Assembly (NCBI GenBank): GCA_030632885.1
Contig: DAOVTW010000050.1
Coordinates: forward strand, 1 to 25,274
Direction: 5' to 3'
Length of the DNA stretch: 25,274 nucleotides
Origin: JAIOSM01 sp023143455
Lineage (GTDB): Bacteria; Desulfobacterota; Desulfobacteria; Desulfobacterales; Desulfobacteraceae
Shown here: positions 5,574-14,539 of the stretch, piece by piece
Numbering within the stretch: position 1 is the first letter of the stretch
How the letters are laid out: each line of letters opens with the position of its first letter
Position numbers and translations under genes: made by a program
Notes under the pieces: model-generated
Databases searched by the model: none
Told to the model about the DNA's origin: nothing
The model's input: the letters and a program-made list of their open reading frames with translations, nothing else

Positions 5574-6308
5574 ATGTTTGAAAAATCACACAAATACTTA
5601 ATAGTTGTACTGGCTCTAAGTTTTTTATTTGTTCTTAACACTGCTGTTTTTGCAAAAGATGATAAAAAAGATGCAGGAACAATGACCCTAGAAGAAAAAA
5701 CAAGCTATGCTATAGGTTATAGTTATTTTGAAAATTTAAACAAGGAATATAAATTAGATATAGATTCGTTTTTTAAGGGGATTGAAGATGCCATTGCCAA
5801 GAAACCTGTTTTGGACGAGATGCAGATGAAAGAAGCTTTACTATCTTTTCAAGAGCAGATCAGAGCAAAACAAAGAGAAGCAATACTGGAACAAACTACG
5901 AAAAATAAAGCAGCCGGAGAGGTTTTCTTAAAAGAAAACAAAAAAAAGAAAGACATTGTGACTCTTGATACCGGGCTCCAATATAAAGTTATTAAAAAGG
6001 GAAATGGAAAATCTCCAAAACCCGAAGACACTATAAAATGTCATTATAAAGGCACTACCATTGATGGTGTGGAGTTTGATTCTTCCTACAAAAGAGGTAG
6101 TCCTGCGGAGTTTCAGTTAAACAAAGTCATTAAAGGCTGGACCGATGCACTTCAATTAATGAAAGAAGGCGGTAAATGGGAACTTTATATTCCTGCTGAT
6201 CTCGCCTACGGTGATAGACAAGCAGGCCCAATTAAGCCCGGATCAACATTGATTTTTGAAGTTGAACTTATTTCTATTGAGAAAACTAAAGAACAAGCCA
6301 AAGAATAA
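5574..6308 (+). CDS. FKBP-type peptidyl-prolyl isomerase, exported
   Basis: The 244-residue protein starts with a clear signal peptide (MFEKSHKYLIVVLALSFLFV, cleavage likely after AVFA at about residue 27), so it acts outside the cytoplasmic membrane. Residues about 38-125 are the FKBP_N dimerisation helix region (EEKTSYAIGYSYFENLNKEY to AAGEVFLKENKKK). Residues about 135-236 are the FKBP catalytic domain, with GLQYKVIKKGNGKSPKPEDT, VEFDSSYKRGSPAEFQLNKV, IKGWTDALQLMKEGGKWEL and YIPADLAYGDR. This is the FkpA/Mip type, which speeds proline isomerisation and assists folding of exported proteins. AAGGGA precedes the ATG. It stands alone between two terminators. Confidence 0.93.
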   Translation: MFEKSHKYLIVVLALSFLFVLNTAVFAKDDKKDAGTMTLEEKTSYAIGYSYFENLNKEYKLDIDSFFKGIEDAIAKKPVLDEMQMKEALLSFQEQIRAKQREAILEQTTKNKAAGEVFLKENKKKKDIVTLDTGLQYKVIKKGNGKSPKPEDTIKCHYKGTTIDGVEFDSSYKRGSPAEFQLNKVIKGWTDALQLMKEGGKWELYIPADLAYGDRQAGPIKPGSTLIFEVELISIEKTKEQAKE

Positions 6309-6320
6309 ATTAAATAAAAG

Positions 6321-6349
6321 GGGGGAGGGAATTAATTATTTCCTCTCCC
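6321..6349. terminator. bidirectional terminator between FKBP and PEPCK genes
   Basis: GGGGGAGGGAA (6321-6331), loop TTAATTA, TTTCCTCTCCC (6339-6349) form an 11-bp stem with two G-U pairs. It sits between two convergent genes. On the minus strand it is followed by CTTTTATTTAA, giving the better tail for PEP carboxykinase transcripts. Confidence 0.7.
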
Positions 6350-6363
6350 ATATTTAACAGAAT

Positions 6364-8322
6364 TTAGGATTTAATGTTATCCGGAGTTATAACACTTCCA
6401 AATTCTTTTTTAAGTTCAAGAAGCCCTTGTTTTTGTTCTTTCAAGATATCAAAGAGTTTTTCAAAATTACCCTGTTCTTTCGTGTACGCGTTAATCTGCA
6501 TTTCTAAGCGGTCAGCAATATTATCTATATATAGAGAAAATTGTTTATTATAAAGCTCTATTGAATATTCTTTGTTAATTATTGTTTTAAAAAGATCTTT
6601 TAAATCATTGTATTCTGGAATATTTCCCACAGGAGTTTTGATGTATTTTACTTCATTGTGTGTATATCTTTCAAGCCATGAAAGCCATACTTTTACGTCT
6701 TTTTTTTCACCAAGGAGTTCTCCTGATGTTCCTCCCCTTGCTTCATGGGTTAAAAAATAGTTCAAGCCTGCTATAACAGGTTTTTTGTTTTCCGGAATTA
6801 ATTTACTTCCAAAAAATTCAAATTGTGCAGCAATATAATCATCTAAAGCTCCGGGTATAAAAGGAGCATTGGCAAAGGGAGCTCTTTTTACACCTGTAGC
6901 GCCAACTTCGGTTGCAGTAGCTTTTGAAACTATACAAGCACCGATTGCAACACCATGAAAAGGGTTTTTGGCTGCCCAGACAGGAGGCATTGTATCGCTA
7001 TCTCTGCCACTGTATGTGATAATTTTTATTGTTACGCCCTCTTTATTTTCTGCTTCTTCTGAGTAGTTTTTAAGTGTTGTCGAAGATATTGTGCACCTTG
7101 CATTTGGATGAGATATTGGAATTTCTTTTCCATTATCATCAAGCATGCCCTTGATCCATTCTCCTTGGAAATTAACTCCTTTTTCAGGGTGGTCTTCCAT
7201 GTTCCCATCCCAGTGCGGGGTTCCTTTATCATCTATAAGGACATTTGACCAGATCACTTCATGCCCTGGTTTTCTCAAAACGTCCATAAGAAGCGGGTCT
7301 CCTTCCCAATTAACATTTTCAACGATTCCGAAAATTCCACATTCAGGGTTTACGGATTTGATATCACCATTATCTAATAACCACATCTGAGCAAGGTCAT
7401 CACCAATAAAAAAATCGCCTGTCATTGCTGTTGTTGTCTTGCCACATCCACTTGGTGCAGCACCGGCACACCATGTAACTCGGTTTTTGGGTCCTTTTAT
7501 TCCGGTGATAAACATGTGCTCAGAAAGTTCTTTGCCACGTTTTTCATATACTGCTCTATCAACAGCAAATCTGTGGTTTCCTTTTTTTAAAAGAAGAGTA
7601 TTGCCTGCATAGGTACAGTTGAAACTATATGTTGTTTTGTGACCTCGATCCATGAATACTCTCGCATTAGGAAGGTCTTCAGGTCTGTTCAGCCCCTGAC
7701 TGTGAATGTTTGTAAAAAAATATCCGCATCTTGTAACTTCTTTATTAAAAGAAGAAAAAATATTTCTATATAATATCTCTGCACTGTGAGTAACATATAC
7801 AGAGCTAGTGATTTCAATGGCAGGGTTTGAACCAAGGGCTCCTATTGGACCTCTGATATAAAAACCAATAATCATTGTCATGTTTTTCATTATGCCTGAA
7901 AGGTTATCTTTTATCTCCTGACAGGCTTTTGCCCTATCCATTTTATTGGCAAGAGTGCTTACATGATCTCCAGGGTCAGTAATATAGAATGTTCTGTCAA
8001 TAATCCTTCCCTGTTCTTCTGCAAGGTCAAAATGAATTGTATGGTCAGCGATCGAAAGAGGGCTCTCTTCTTTGTTTTTAATAGCAAGAGCTTTTATAAA
8101 TGCTCTATCTTCTTTTGAACCCGTATTTATATATACAGAATCAGGTTTGCAAATAATTATTGCATTGGCGATTTTAATTAATACTTCAGGATTTTGTATC
8201 TCACTTATTCTTGAATAATGAGTATCATTCATGCAGGTTTTGAATATATCAAAACACTTTTCTAAGGATTTTACTTCACCAATTATTTCGCCAATATCAT
8301 CTCCAACATTAGTAGTCAGCAT
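6364..8322 (-). CDS. pckG: phosphoenolpyruvate carboxykinase (GTP)
   Basis: The 652-residue enzyme converts oxaloacetate plus GTP to phosphoenolpyruvate, CO2 and GDP, the first committed step of gluconeogenesis from acetyl-CoA or C4 acids. Seen in order: GGTP-class substrate region with FYIRGPIGALGSNPAIEITS; TTYSFNCTYAGNTLLLKKGN (Mn and oxaloacetate site); a P-loop APSGCGKTTTAM; the metal-binding FFIGDDLAQM; NPECGIFGIVENVNWEGDP; and the C-terminal nucleotide-binding EARGGTSGELLGE segment. The length is normal for the GTP class. The P-loop is APSGCGKT rather than the common FPSACGKTN, as in a divergent subfamily. The gene is monocistronic between a terminator and a divergent AT-rich promoter region (8323-8473); the ribosome site is poor (TTAAG). 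Confidence 0.93.
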   Translation of the reverse strand: MLTTNVGDDIGEIIGEVKSLEKCFDIFKTCMNDTHYSRISEIQNPEVLIKIANAIIICKPDSVYINTGSKEDRAFIKALAIKNKEESPLSIADHTIHFDLAEEQGRIIDRTFYITDPGDHVSTLANKMDRAKACQEIKDNLSGIMKNMTMIIGFYIRGPIGALGSNPAIEITSSVYVTHSAEILYRNIFSSFNKEVTRCGYFFTNIHSQGLNRPEDLPNARVFMDRGHKTTYSFNCTYAGNTLLLKKGNHRFAVDRAVYEKRGKELSEHMFITGIKGPKNRVTWCAGAAPSGCGKTTTAMTGDFFIGDDLAQMWLLDNGDIKSVNPECGIFGIVENVNWEGDPLLMDVLRKPGHEVIWSNVLIDDKGTPHWDGNMEDHPEKGVNFQGEWIKGMLDDNGKEIPISHPNARCTISSTTLKNYSEEAENKEGVTIKIITYSGRDSDTMPPVWAAKNPFHGVAIGACIVSKATATEVGATGVKRAPFANAPFIPGALDDYIAAQFEFFGSKLIPENKKPVIAGLNYFLTHEARGGTSGELLGEKKDVKVWLSWLERYTHNEVKYIKTPVGNIPEYNDLKDLFKTIINKEYSIELYNKQFSLYIDNIADRLEMQINAYTKEQGNFEKLFDILKEQKQGLLELKKEFGSVITPDNIKS

Positions 8323-8473
8323 ATTATTACTTAAGGCCCCATTTAAAATTTATAAAAACTAAGAATTAATTTTTATCATTATTAAAATTTATTGCAACTA
8401 TTTTTTTATTTTTATTTTAATTGAAAAGAAAAATAATTTATAGTAATCATTGGTCAAAAGAAAGGATTATATA

Positions 8474-9382
8474 ATGACAATATATGCAGATTTGCATAAT
8501 CACACAACTGCCTCAGACGGCGATTTTACACCGGATGAGCTTGTTTTTAAAGCAAAAGATCTTGGAATAAACACCATTGGGATAACAGACCATGACACTA
8601 TGAAAGGACTTGGTAATGCAGTCGCTGCGGGTAGGAACTACGGTATCGAGGTAATTCCAGGAGTTGAGGTCTCAATAAAGTTTAAGCGCTCATTTTTTAC
8701 AGGGACTCTTCATCTTCTTTGTTATTTTACAGTGGATTTTCTCAGAAGCAAGGATTTTAGAAATTCTTTTACCCAAATACTTTCTAAAGGTAGAGGCGAC
8801 TTGCTTGTTCAAGCAAGAGTTGATGAAATAAACAGGTTGTTTGGACCTTTTGGAGAAACCCCGATTTTAGCAAAGGAGCTTTTGTTTGAAGATATTACAA
8901 AATACAGCTCTAATGCAACAAGACGTCATTTTGCTCTTGCTTTATCTGAAATACATAATATTTCAAATAAGAATCAAATAAATAATATTATTGGCAATAA
9001 TAGTCCTGCATATATTCCTTCAGGGATTGAGCTTGAAGAAATTAAGATGATATTAAAAGATTATCCTGTTCTTTGTGTGTTAGCTCATCCTGCTGCCGGT
9101 TCATTTGTAGGAAAAGGACATTATAAAGAAGTGCTTCCTCCTTTTGAGACCGTTGAAAAACTTTTGCCTGAGTTCCTGGAAGCAGGACTTAAAGGACTTG
9201 AAGTATATTATCCAGGTCATAGCGAGGAATATATAGAACTTCTTTTGTCCTTGGCAGATAAACATAATCTTATTGTAACAGGTGGCTCAGATTGCCATGA
9301 TAAAAAAGAGAGGTCTTTTGGAAAAAATGGAATAAGCAAAGAAGACTTTTCTAAATTTAATACTATACTTAATGCAAATTAA
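8474..9382 (+). CDS. PHP-domain metal-dependent phosphoesterase
   Basis: From the ATG at 8474 (AAAGGA seven bases upstream) the protein is 302 residues. A longer frame would begin at a TTG (8450) without a ribosome site. The PHP fold is shown by YADLHNHTTASDGDFTPDEL (metal ligands HxH), then NTIGITDHDTMKGLGNAV, IEVIPGVEVSI, LAHPAAG and TGGSDCHDKK near the C-terminus. Family members (TrpH/YciV-like) hydrolyse 3',5'-nucleoside bisphosphates or the 5' ends of short RNA; this member's substrate is not known. Residues 70-210 form the usual helical insertion. It converges with the ABC exporter gene across a 21-bp gap with no clear terminator. Confidence 0.88.
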   Translation: MTIYADLHNHTTASDGDFTPDELVFKAKDLGINTIGITDHDTMKGLGNAVAAGRNYGIEVIPGVEVSIKFKRSFFTGTLHLLCYFTVDFLRSKDFRNSFTQILSKGRGDLLVQARVDEINRLFGPFGETPILAKELLFEDITKYSSNATRRHFALALSEIHNISNKNQINNIIGNNSPAYIPSGIELEEIKMILKDYPVLCVLAHPAAGSFVGKGHYKEVLPPFETVEKLLPEFLEAGLKGLEVYYPGHSEEYIELLLSLADKHNLIVTGGSDCHDKKERSFGKNGISKEDFSKFNTILNAN

Positions 9383-9403
9383 GTTATATTGCAGATTAAA
9401 ATT

Positions 9404-11215
9404 TTAAGCCGATCGACTTTCTTTTTTCAAAAGGTGGTAATACGCTCCTTTTAGCTTAACAAGCTCTTCATGGGACCCTGATTCTTGTATTGTACCGTTT
9501 TTCAGGAAAATTAAATTGTCACAATTTCTGACAGTGCTAAGTCTGTGGGCTATAATTATTGAGAGCCTTCCTTGCATAAGCTTTTTCATTGCTCTATGAA
9601 CTTTTTGTTCAGATTCTGAATCAAGATAGGAAGTTGCTTCATCAAAAATTATTAGATCAGGATTAAATGCAAATGCCCTTGCTATACATAAAAGTTGTTT
9701 TTCACCACTTGAAAGCGGCTTGCCCTGTTCAAAAATCATTGTATCAAGCCCTGAGTGAGTTTTAAATAAAAAGTTGCAGCTTGCATCCTTTAAGGCTTTT
9801 TTAAGCAAAGTATCATCTGTAACGCCTGTAGGTTTAATATTATCTCTTATACTACCTGAAAAAAGGATAGGATCCTGCATTACTAGTGCAGTCTTATTTC
9901 TTATATTTTCAATGGTGTATTCATTATACTTTTTATTATTGATTAAGATTTCTCCGGAATCTGGTTGGTAAAATCCTGTTAAAAGATTTATAATTGATGT
10001 TTTACCTGAGCCTGTGTGCCCAACAATGCCTAATGATTCTCCTTGAGCTTTTTCTTTTTTTATTTTAAAGGAAATATTGTTTAGAATCTGTTCACCTTTA
10101 TTATATGAAAAAAACAGGTTTTTAAATTCAATTCTATCAATATTGTTAAGCTTAAGCTTGCTTGTTGAATATGATTTTTTATAAGTTTTATTATTCAAAA
10201 CAGATATAATTCTTTCTGCTGATGCAAGAGCATTCTGAAGTAGGTTGAATTTTTCAGAAAGTTCTCTTACGGGTCTAAAAAACATTTTCATATATGATAA
10301 AAACGCAACAAGAATACCAATTGTAATCTTATTGTTGCTAACTTCATTTCCGCCAAAATAAATTATTATTCCAACACTTAAAACACTTAAAAATCCAACA
10401 AAAGGCATAAATATAGAAAAAATTCTGATCTGTTTCATTCCAGCATTAAAATGTTCAAGATTAAGGTTTTTAAATCTTTTGAGGAAAACAGAAGTACTGG
10501 ATGTCGTTTGTAATGTTGCAATGCCAGTTATGCTTTCAGAGAAACTATGGTTTATTTCTGAAATTTTCTGTCTCAATGTTCTGAAAACTTTTCTGGACAT
10601 TTTTGAGAAGAAAAAAATGCTTAAAAACACAAAAGGTACAAGCATGAACAAATAAAGCGTAAGTTTGAAATTTATGTAAAACATGACACAAAGTATGCTC
10701 ACCATAAAAACAAGATCTTTAAAGATAAAAACAAGTATATTTGTAAACATTTCATTCATATTTTCAACATCACCGGCAACTCTGCTTACAAGCCTACCGC
10801 TTGTGTTTGAGTCATAAAAAGAAACAGGCAGGTATACCATATGGTCAAAGAGCTGGCATCTTAAATTGAGGATAATTTTTTGACCGGTATATTCCATAAA
10901 AATGGTTTGGATAAAATCAATAACAAAAGAAAGGGCTATAATTAAAAAAAAGATGAAACCAAAGAGTTTAAATGAGTTTATGGGGAAAGAAAAGAACGTA
11001 ACATGATTTTTGTCTGAAACAGGTATTATGAAACCATCTATTGCTGTTTTGATAAGCAAGGGGCTTAAAAGTTCAAGAAAAGTAACTAAAAAAACAAGAA
11101 AAACAGAGAGGCATAGCATCCAAAAAAAAGGTTTGATAAATGGCCATATTTCTTTGATCAACTTTAAATCAGCAAGTTTTATTTCTTTTTCTTCGAGTTT
11201 TATTTCAGGAGACAT
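9404..11215 (-). CDS. ABC exporter half-transporter, catalytic-site subunit
   Basis: From the ATG at 11215 (GAGGAG five bases upstream; a TTG at 11227 is less likely) the product has about 603 residues: six membrane helices in the first 320 residues, then a nucleotide-binding domain. Walker A is GIVGHTGSGKTS (about 396), the Q-loop ALVMQDPILFSGSI, the signature LSSGEKQ (about 500, non-canonical Ser), Walker B LIIFDEATSYLD with catalytic Glu, and the switch IIAHRLSTV. It pairs with the next upstream gene as a heterodimeric exporter of the MdlAB/TmrAB type; the transported substrate is unknown, with lipids or peptides possible. The start overlaps the partner gene by 11 bases, indicating coupled translation. 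Confidence 0.9.
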   Translation of the reverse strand: MSPEIKLEEKEIKLADLKLIKEIWPFIKPFFWMLCLSVFLVFLVTFLELLSPLLIKTAIDGFIIPVSDKNHVTFFSFPINSFKLFGFIFFLIIALSFVIDFIQTIFMEYTGQKIILNLRCQLFDHMVYLPVSFYDSNTSGRLVSRVAGDVENMNEMFTNILVFIFKDLVFMVSILCVMFYINFKLTLYLFMLVPFVFLSIFFFSKMSRKVFRTLRQKISEINHSFSESITGIATLQTTSSTSVFLKRFKNLNLEHFNAGMKQIRIFSIFMPFVGFLSVLSVGIIIYFGGNEVSNNKITIGILVAFLSYMKMFFRPVRELSEKFNLLQNALASAERIISVLNNKTYKKSYSTSKLKLNNIDRIEFKNLFFSYNKGEQILNNISFKIKKEKAQGESLGIVGHTGSGKTSIINLLTGFYQPDSGEILINNKKYNEYTIENIRNKTALVMQDPILFSGSIRDNIKPTGVTDDTLLKKALKDASCNFLFKTHSGLDTMIFEQGKPLSSGEKQLLCIARAFAFNPDLIIFDEATSYLDSESEQKVHRAMKKLMQGRLSIIIAHRLSTVRNCDNLIFLKNGTIQESGSHEELVKLKGAYYHLLKKESRSA

Positions 11216-12956
11216 TCTTCTCCTCAAAAAGTTGTACAGTGTAGGCGTTTTTATAAAATGAGCTTTGCTTTAAAAGATCTTCATGGGTTCCGGTATCTTC
11301 AATATGACCGTTATCAAGAATAAATATTTTGTCACAAGGGGTTAGAGCTGCAATCCTGTGAGATACTATAATCAAAGTTGCATCATTTTTAATAATATTA
11401 ATATTTTTTATAACTTCAGATGCAGTATCAGTATCCATCTGGCTTATGGGGTCATCTAAAATAATTATATTTTTTTCCTCAATAAAAGTTCTTGCAAGAG
11501 CGATTCTTTGTTTTTGACCACCTGAAAGTGTAATTCCTCTTTCTCCAACAATTGTATTAAGTCCTGAGGGCATTGAAGAGAGAGTACTTTCAAGCATGCA
11601 CGCTTGAAGTATTTTATTAAGCCTTGCCTTGGGAATGTTTTTCCCCATGACAATATTCTCTTCTATGGTGCCGGAAAAAAGAAAGCTTTCCTGGGGAGAA
11701 TAAGCAATGTTTTCTCTTAAGGATGTAAGATCAATGTTATTTATATCATGGGTATCAATATAGACATTACCTTTTGTACAATTATAGAGCCTTACAATAA
11801 GCTGAACAAGACTTGTTTTACCGCTACCCGGATGACCTGTTATCCCAATTGAGGTTCCATTCTTTATTTCCATTGCAATTTCTTTGAGAACAGAATTTTT
11901 TTTATTGTAGGAGAAATCAACATTTTTGAATTTTATCATATTCTGATATCTGACCTGTTGCATATCTTGAGATTGATTTAATTGAATCGGGTTTGAAGAG
12001 TTGCATACATCAGGCTTTGCATTTAACAGGATATTAATTCGCTTCAGTGATGCAAGACCTCTTTGCATTAGGTTGGTAAGCCAGCCAAAAGCGATCATTG
12101 GCCAGGCAAGAATGCTTATATATTGAATAAAGGCTACAAGTTCTCCCGGGGACAAGGCATCCTTTATTACAAGATATCCACCATAAAAAAGGACTATGCC
12201 GGTGGAAAAGTTAAAAACAAAAAGCATAAATGGTTTTAAAATTGCTGATAGAAAAGCTCTTTTAATGTTTTTGCCAAAGTAATCTTTTGAAAAGCTTTCA
12301 ACTTTTTGACTTATAAAGCTTTCAAAGTTAAAAACCTTGATTACTCTTATACCAAAAAAGCTTTCTCTTACTATTTCTGTCAGAGAAGAAAAAGACTCCT
12401 GGGCTGTTTCGTGGAAAGAGTGCATCTTACCCCCAAGAATTTTTGTAACAATAACAAGCAAAGGCATGGGAATTAATGCAAACAATGTAAGTTTTACATT
12501 TAAGTAAAGCATAATGGTAATTGTTGCAATTCCCAACAGAAGTATATCCGTGAGTGCAATCAGACCAAATCCAAATGCCATTCTGATATGATTAATATCA
12601 CTTGTGGCATGGGTCATTATATCTCCGGTTTTGATTTTGTCATAATAACTCTGGTCTAGTGTAAGAATGTGAGAAAATAATTGCTCTCTGATACCTTTTT
12701 CAACATCTCGTGCACTTCCCATAAGCAAGACACGCCACCAATACCTGAGAGATGTCATCAAAAAACCAAGGGCTATAATTGTTAAGCTTGCCTTTAAAAG
12801 AAAAAAGTTGTTATGCAAATTATTGGCAAGCATATCCACAGCGTTCTTTATTATTCCAGGAATAATAAGCTGAATACTATCGATAATGAGCATGCAGAAT
12901 ATGCCCAGAGCAATTTTCCCGAGGTTTTTCTTAAAATATGGTAAAATAAGTTTCAA
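11205..12956 (-). CDS. ABC exporter half-transporter, degenerate-site subunit
   Basis: This 583-residue half-transporter starts at TTG (12956), overlapping the flavoprotein stop by four bases (TTGA); the next Met is 21 residues on. Six membrane helices (about 10-300) precede the ATPase: Walker A GITGHPGSGKTSL (about 370), Q-loop AYSPQESFLFSGTI, canonical signature LSGGQKQRIALART and Walker B IIILDDPISQMD, where the catalytic Glu is replaced by Asp. Together with the weakened signature LSSGE in the partner, this puts one degenerate and one active ATP site in the heterodimer, as in MdlAB-like and TM287/288-like exporters. The operon order is flavoprotein, this subunit, second subunit. Confidence 0.9.
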   Translation of the reverse strand: MKLILPYFKKNLGKIALGIFCMLIIDSIQLIIPGIIKNAVDMLANNLHNNFFLLKASLTIIALGFLMTSLRYWWRVLLMGSARDVEKGIREQLFSHILTLDQSYYDKIKTGDIMTHATSDINHIRMAFGFGLIALTDILLLGIATITIMLYLNVKLTLFALIPMPLLVIVTKILGGKMHSFHETAQESFSSLTEIVRESFFGIRVIKVFNFESFISQKVESFSKDYFGKNIKRAFLSAILKPFMLFVFNFSTGIVLFYGGYLVIKDALSPGELVAFIQYISILAWPMIAFGWLTNLMQRGLASLKRINILLNAKPDVCNSSNPIQLNQSQDMQQVRYQNMIKFKNVDFSYNKKNSVLKEIAMEIKNGTSIGITGHPGSGKTSLVQLIVRLYNCTKGNVYIDTHDINNIDLTSLRENIAYSPQESFLFSGTIEENIVMGKNIPKARLNKILQACMLESTLSSMPSGLNTIVGERGITLSGGQKQRIALARTFIEEKNIIILDDPISQMDTDTASEVIKNINIIKNDATLIIVSHRIAALTPCDKIFILDNGHIEDTGTHEDLLKQSSFYKNAYTVQLFEEKNVS

Positions 12957-13522
12957 GGCGCAACTATTTTATGGGCAAACTCAATTGCTTTGTCTTTCTT
13001 TTTTGTATCCATGGTTTCAGGAGTTTTACATGAACCAAGAAATAGTTCTCCAATTTTTATACCTTTGTAAAATTTTATCAGTTTATCAAACGCGAAAAAA
13101 GTGCCTTCTGCATTATTATCATATTCTCCGCCACCGGTAACAAGTAGAGCCTGACGTTTGCCTTCAACAAGAGATGCATGGTTTGGTTGATGATAATTAG
13201 TTACCAGGGACCAGCTTCTATCAATAATAGATTTTAACTGGGATGTGACTCCCCAGAAGTAAAGTGGAGATGAGAAAATTGTAAGATCAGCCCCGATTAT
13301 TTTTTTAAGAATTTCTTCAGCATCATCATTCTGAATGCATCCTATTTCATCTAGCTTTTCTTTGCATTTGGCACAGCCAAGACAACCGTTTATTGTTTTT
13401 GCGTTTAAATATAGTGATTCAACTTCATGGTCTAATGATTTCAATTCATCTTCCACCCATTTAAGCGCTGTTGCAGTGTTGCCTTTTTTTTTGGCACTTC
13501 CGAGTAAAGTTACAACTTTCAT
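12953..13522 (-). CDS. flavodoxin-fold NAD(P)H:flavin/iron-sulfur flavoprotein-like reductase
   Basis: The 189-residue protein begins MKVVTLLGSAKKKGNTATAL, the FMN-phosphate loop of the NADPH-dependent FMN reductase family (GSxRxxGNT). It continues INGCLGCAKCKEKLDEIGC, a Cys cluster (CxxCxxC plus a later Cys) as in iron-sulfur flavoproteins, and SSPLYFWGVTSQLKSIIDRS, the second flavin contact. It probably transfers electrons from NAD(P)H or ferredoxin to an unknown acceptor in the cytosol. AAGGAG lies before the ATG. It heads the operon with the two ABC subunits and is coupled to the first by a 4-base overlap, so a link with exported redox-active compounds is possible but not shown. Confidence 0.88.
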   Translation of the reverse strand: MKVVTLLGSAKKKGNTATALKWVEDELKSLDHEVESLYLNAKTINGCLGCAKCKEKLDEIGCIQNDDAEEILKKIIGADLTIFSSPLYFWGVTSQLKSIIDRSWSLVTNYHQPNHASLVEGKRQALLVTGGGEYDNNAEGTFFAFDKLIKFYKGIKIGELFLGSCKTPETMDTKKKDKAIEFAHKIVAP

Positions 13523-13635
13523 TTAGATCTCCTTGGCTTGTGATAACTTAGTTTATAAGCTACTTTATTATATTTAACAAAGATAAATATTACCTGAATA
13601 GAACAACAAAATCAAACTTCAACTTTTAGCGGAGT

Positions 13636-13664
13636 TTTAATTTTAATATCAGATTAAAATTAAA
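13636..13664. repeat. AT-only hairpin in the 13523-13982 gap
   Basis: TTTAATTTTAA (13636-13646) and TTAAAATTAAA (13654-13664) form an 11-bp stem with a 7-base loop. It sits in the intergenic stretch between the flavoprotein gene and a decayed fragment. Nearby 13690-13790 is richer in G+C than its surroundings and contains short frames on both strands that I do not recognise. It could be a terminator or a remnant. Confidence 0.4.
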
Positions 13665-13886
13665 GGAATAGACTTTTTTATCTGGAATTTCAAGGGCATG
13701 GCGTTTTTTATTCGGGTGGTGGAGAGCGTGACAGACCTGCCATTGCTCATTGATACTGAACTCGGTGATAACTATTCGGCGAGCCATATTATTACTTGTT
13801 CCATTTCATGTGTATAATACATTTTGGGGTTAATTCCTTAAATGGGATAGGTTACATCATTTGCTCCCACAAAGTTTTCTTACAGC

Positions 13887-13916
13887 TTGACAATAAATTA
13901 AACGAATTGATAAAAT
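13887..13916 (+). promoter_or_regulatory. putative promoter
   Basis: TTGACA (13887-13892), 18 bases, TAAAAT (13911-13916): a strong sigma-70 match about 65 bases before the truncated fragment and upstream of the cupin gene, which it may now serve. Confidence 0.5.
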
Positions 13917-13982
13917 AAAATATCTGAGATGCTTGGATGATAGATTAATAGATAATATAACTATATCGAATGAAAGAGATAA

Positions 13983-14147
13983 ATGGGAAAAACGGGCGGG
14001 TTGTTTCGAAAGATCAGAATCGCAATACTGTTATTTGTTTTATTTATGGTTGGCATGAATGCCTGGCTGACACATTTGAGAACTACGGATTGGGATTTTC
14101 CATTATGCGTGGTAATTTATCCCATCAATGCTAAAAAAACAAATTAG
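13983..14147 (+). pseudogene. N-terminal fragment of a conserved membrane-anchored protein
   Basis: A 54-codon frame, MGKTGGLFRKIRIAILLFVL then FMVGMNAWLTHLRTTDWDFP and LCVVIYPINA, ends KKTN-stop. One membrane helix (about residues 11-27) is followed by a TTDWDxPLxVVIYPIN segment. I recall this as the beginning of a much longer conserved hypothetical protein (more than 200 residues), but cannot verify this here. A fair ribosome site (AAAGAGA) and the promoter at 13887-13916 remain. The sequence after 14130 looks unrelated, so the gene appears cut off by a deletion. The fragment might still be translated into a small membrane peptide. Confidence 0.55.
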
Positions 14148-14196
14148 TATCAAGTTATTCTGAAATTCAACAACATAAACAGAAAGGGAGTCGAAC

Positions 14197-14523
14197 ATGT
14201 TACAGAAAAGCAGTAAAAATGGATATACTACGGCAATTGATGGAGTTGAACAGAAAACATTGGTATATGGTGAAAAAACCCTGATGACTGAGTTCCTGTT
14301 AAAAAAGGGCTATCAATTGCCTCTGCATTCTCACCCCCATGAACAGACAGGTTATCTGGTAAGCGGTCATATTTGTCTTACAATTGATTCAAAAGAAAAT
14401 GACATTAAACCAGGTGACAGTTGGTGTATTCATAGTAATGTTGAGCATAGTGCAGAAATTTTTGAGGACTCGGTGGCTATCGAAGTGTTCTCTCCCGTAA
14501 GAGAAGATTATTTGCCAAAATAA
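14197..14523 (+). CDS. single-domain cupin protein
   Basis: The 108-residue protein has the two cupin motifs: LPLHSHPHEQTGYLVSGHIC (motif 1, with HxHxHE as likely metal ligands) and KPGDSWCIHSNVEHSAEIFE (motif 2). Small cupins of this type bind a metal and a small molecule; many act as isomerases, dioxygenases or sensors, and no specific substrate can be read from this sequence. A good ribosome site (GGGAG) precedes the ATG. The upstream fragment may be a remnant of the same transcription unit; a hairpin at 14540-14578 follows the gene. Confidence 0.85.
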   Translation: MLQKSSKNGYTTAIDGVEQKTLVYGEKTLMTEFLLKKGYQLPLHSHPHEQTGYLVSGHICLTIDSKENDIKPGDSWCIHSNVEHSAEIFEDSVAIEVFSPVREDYLPK

Positions 14524-14539
14524 GAGATATACAATAAAT

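Noticed and set aside
5849..6031. Minus-strand 60-residue hydrophobic frame
   Set aside because: It is antisense to the FKBP gene, and its Phe/Leu richness mirrors Lys/Glu codons of the real gene.
13626..13817. Short frames on both strands (53 residues minus, 13626-13787; 39 residues plus, 13698-13817)
   Set aside because: They overlap each other, match no family I know, and the minus frame ends in low-complexity residues encoded by the AT hairpin.
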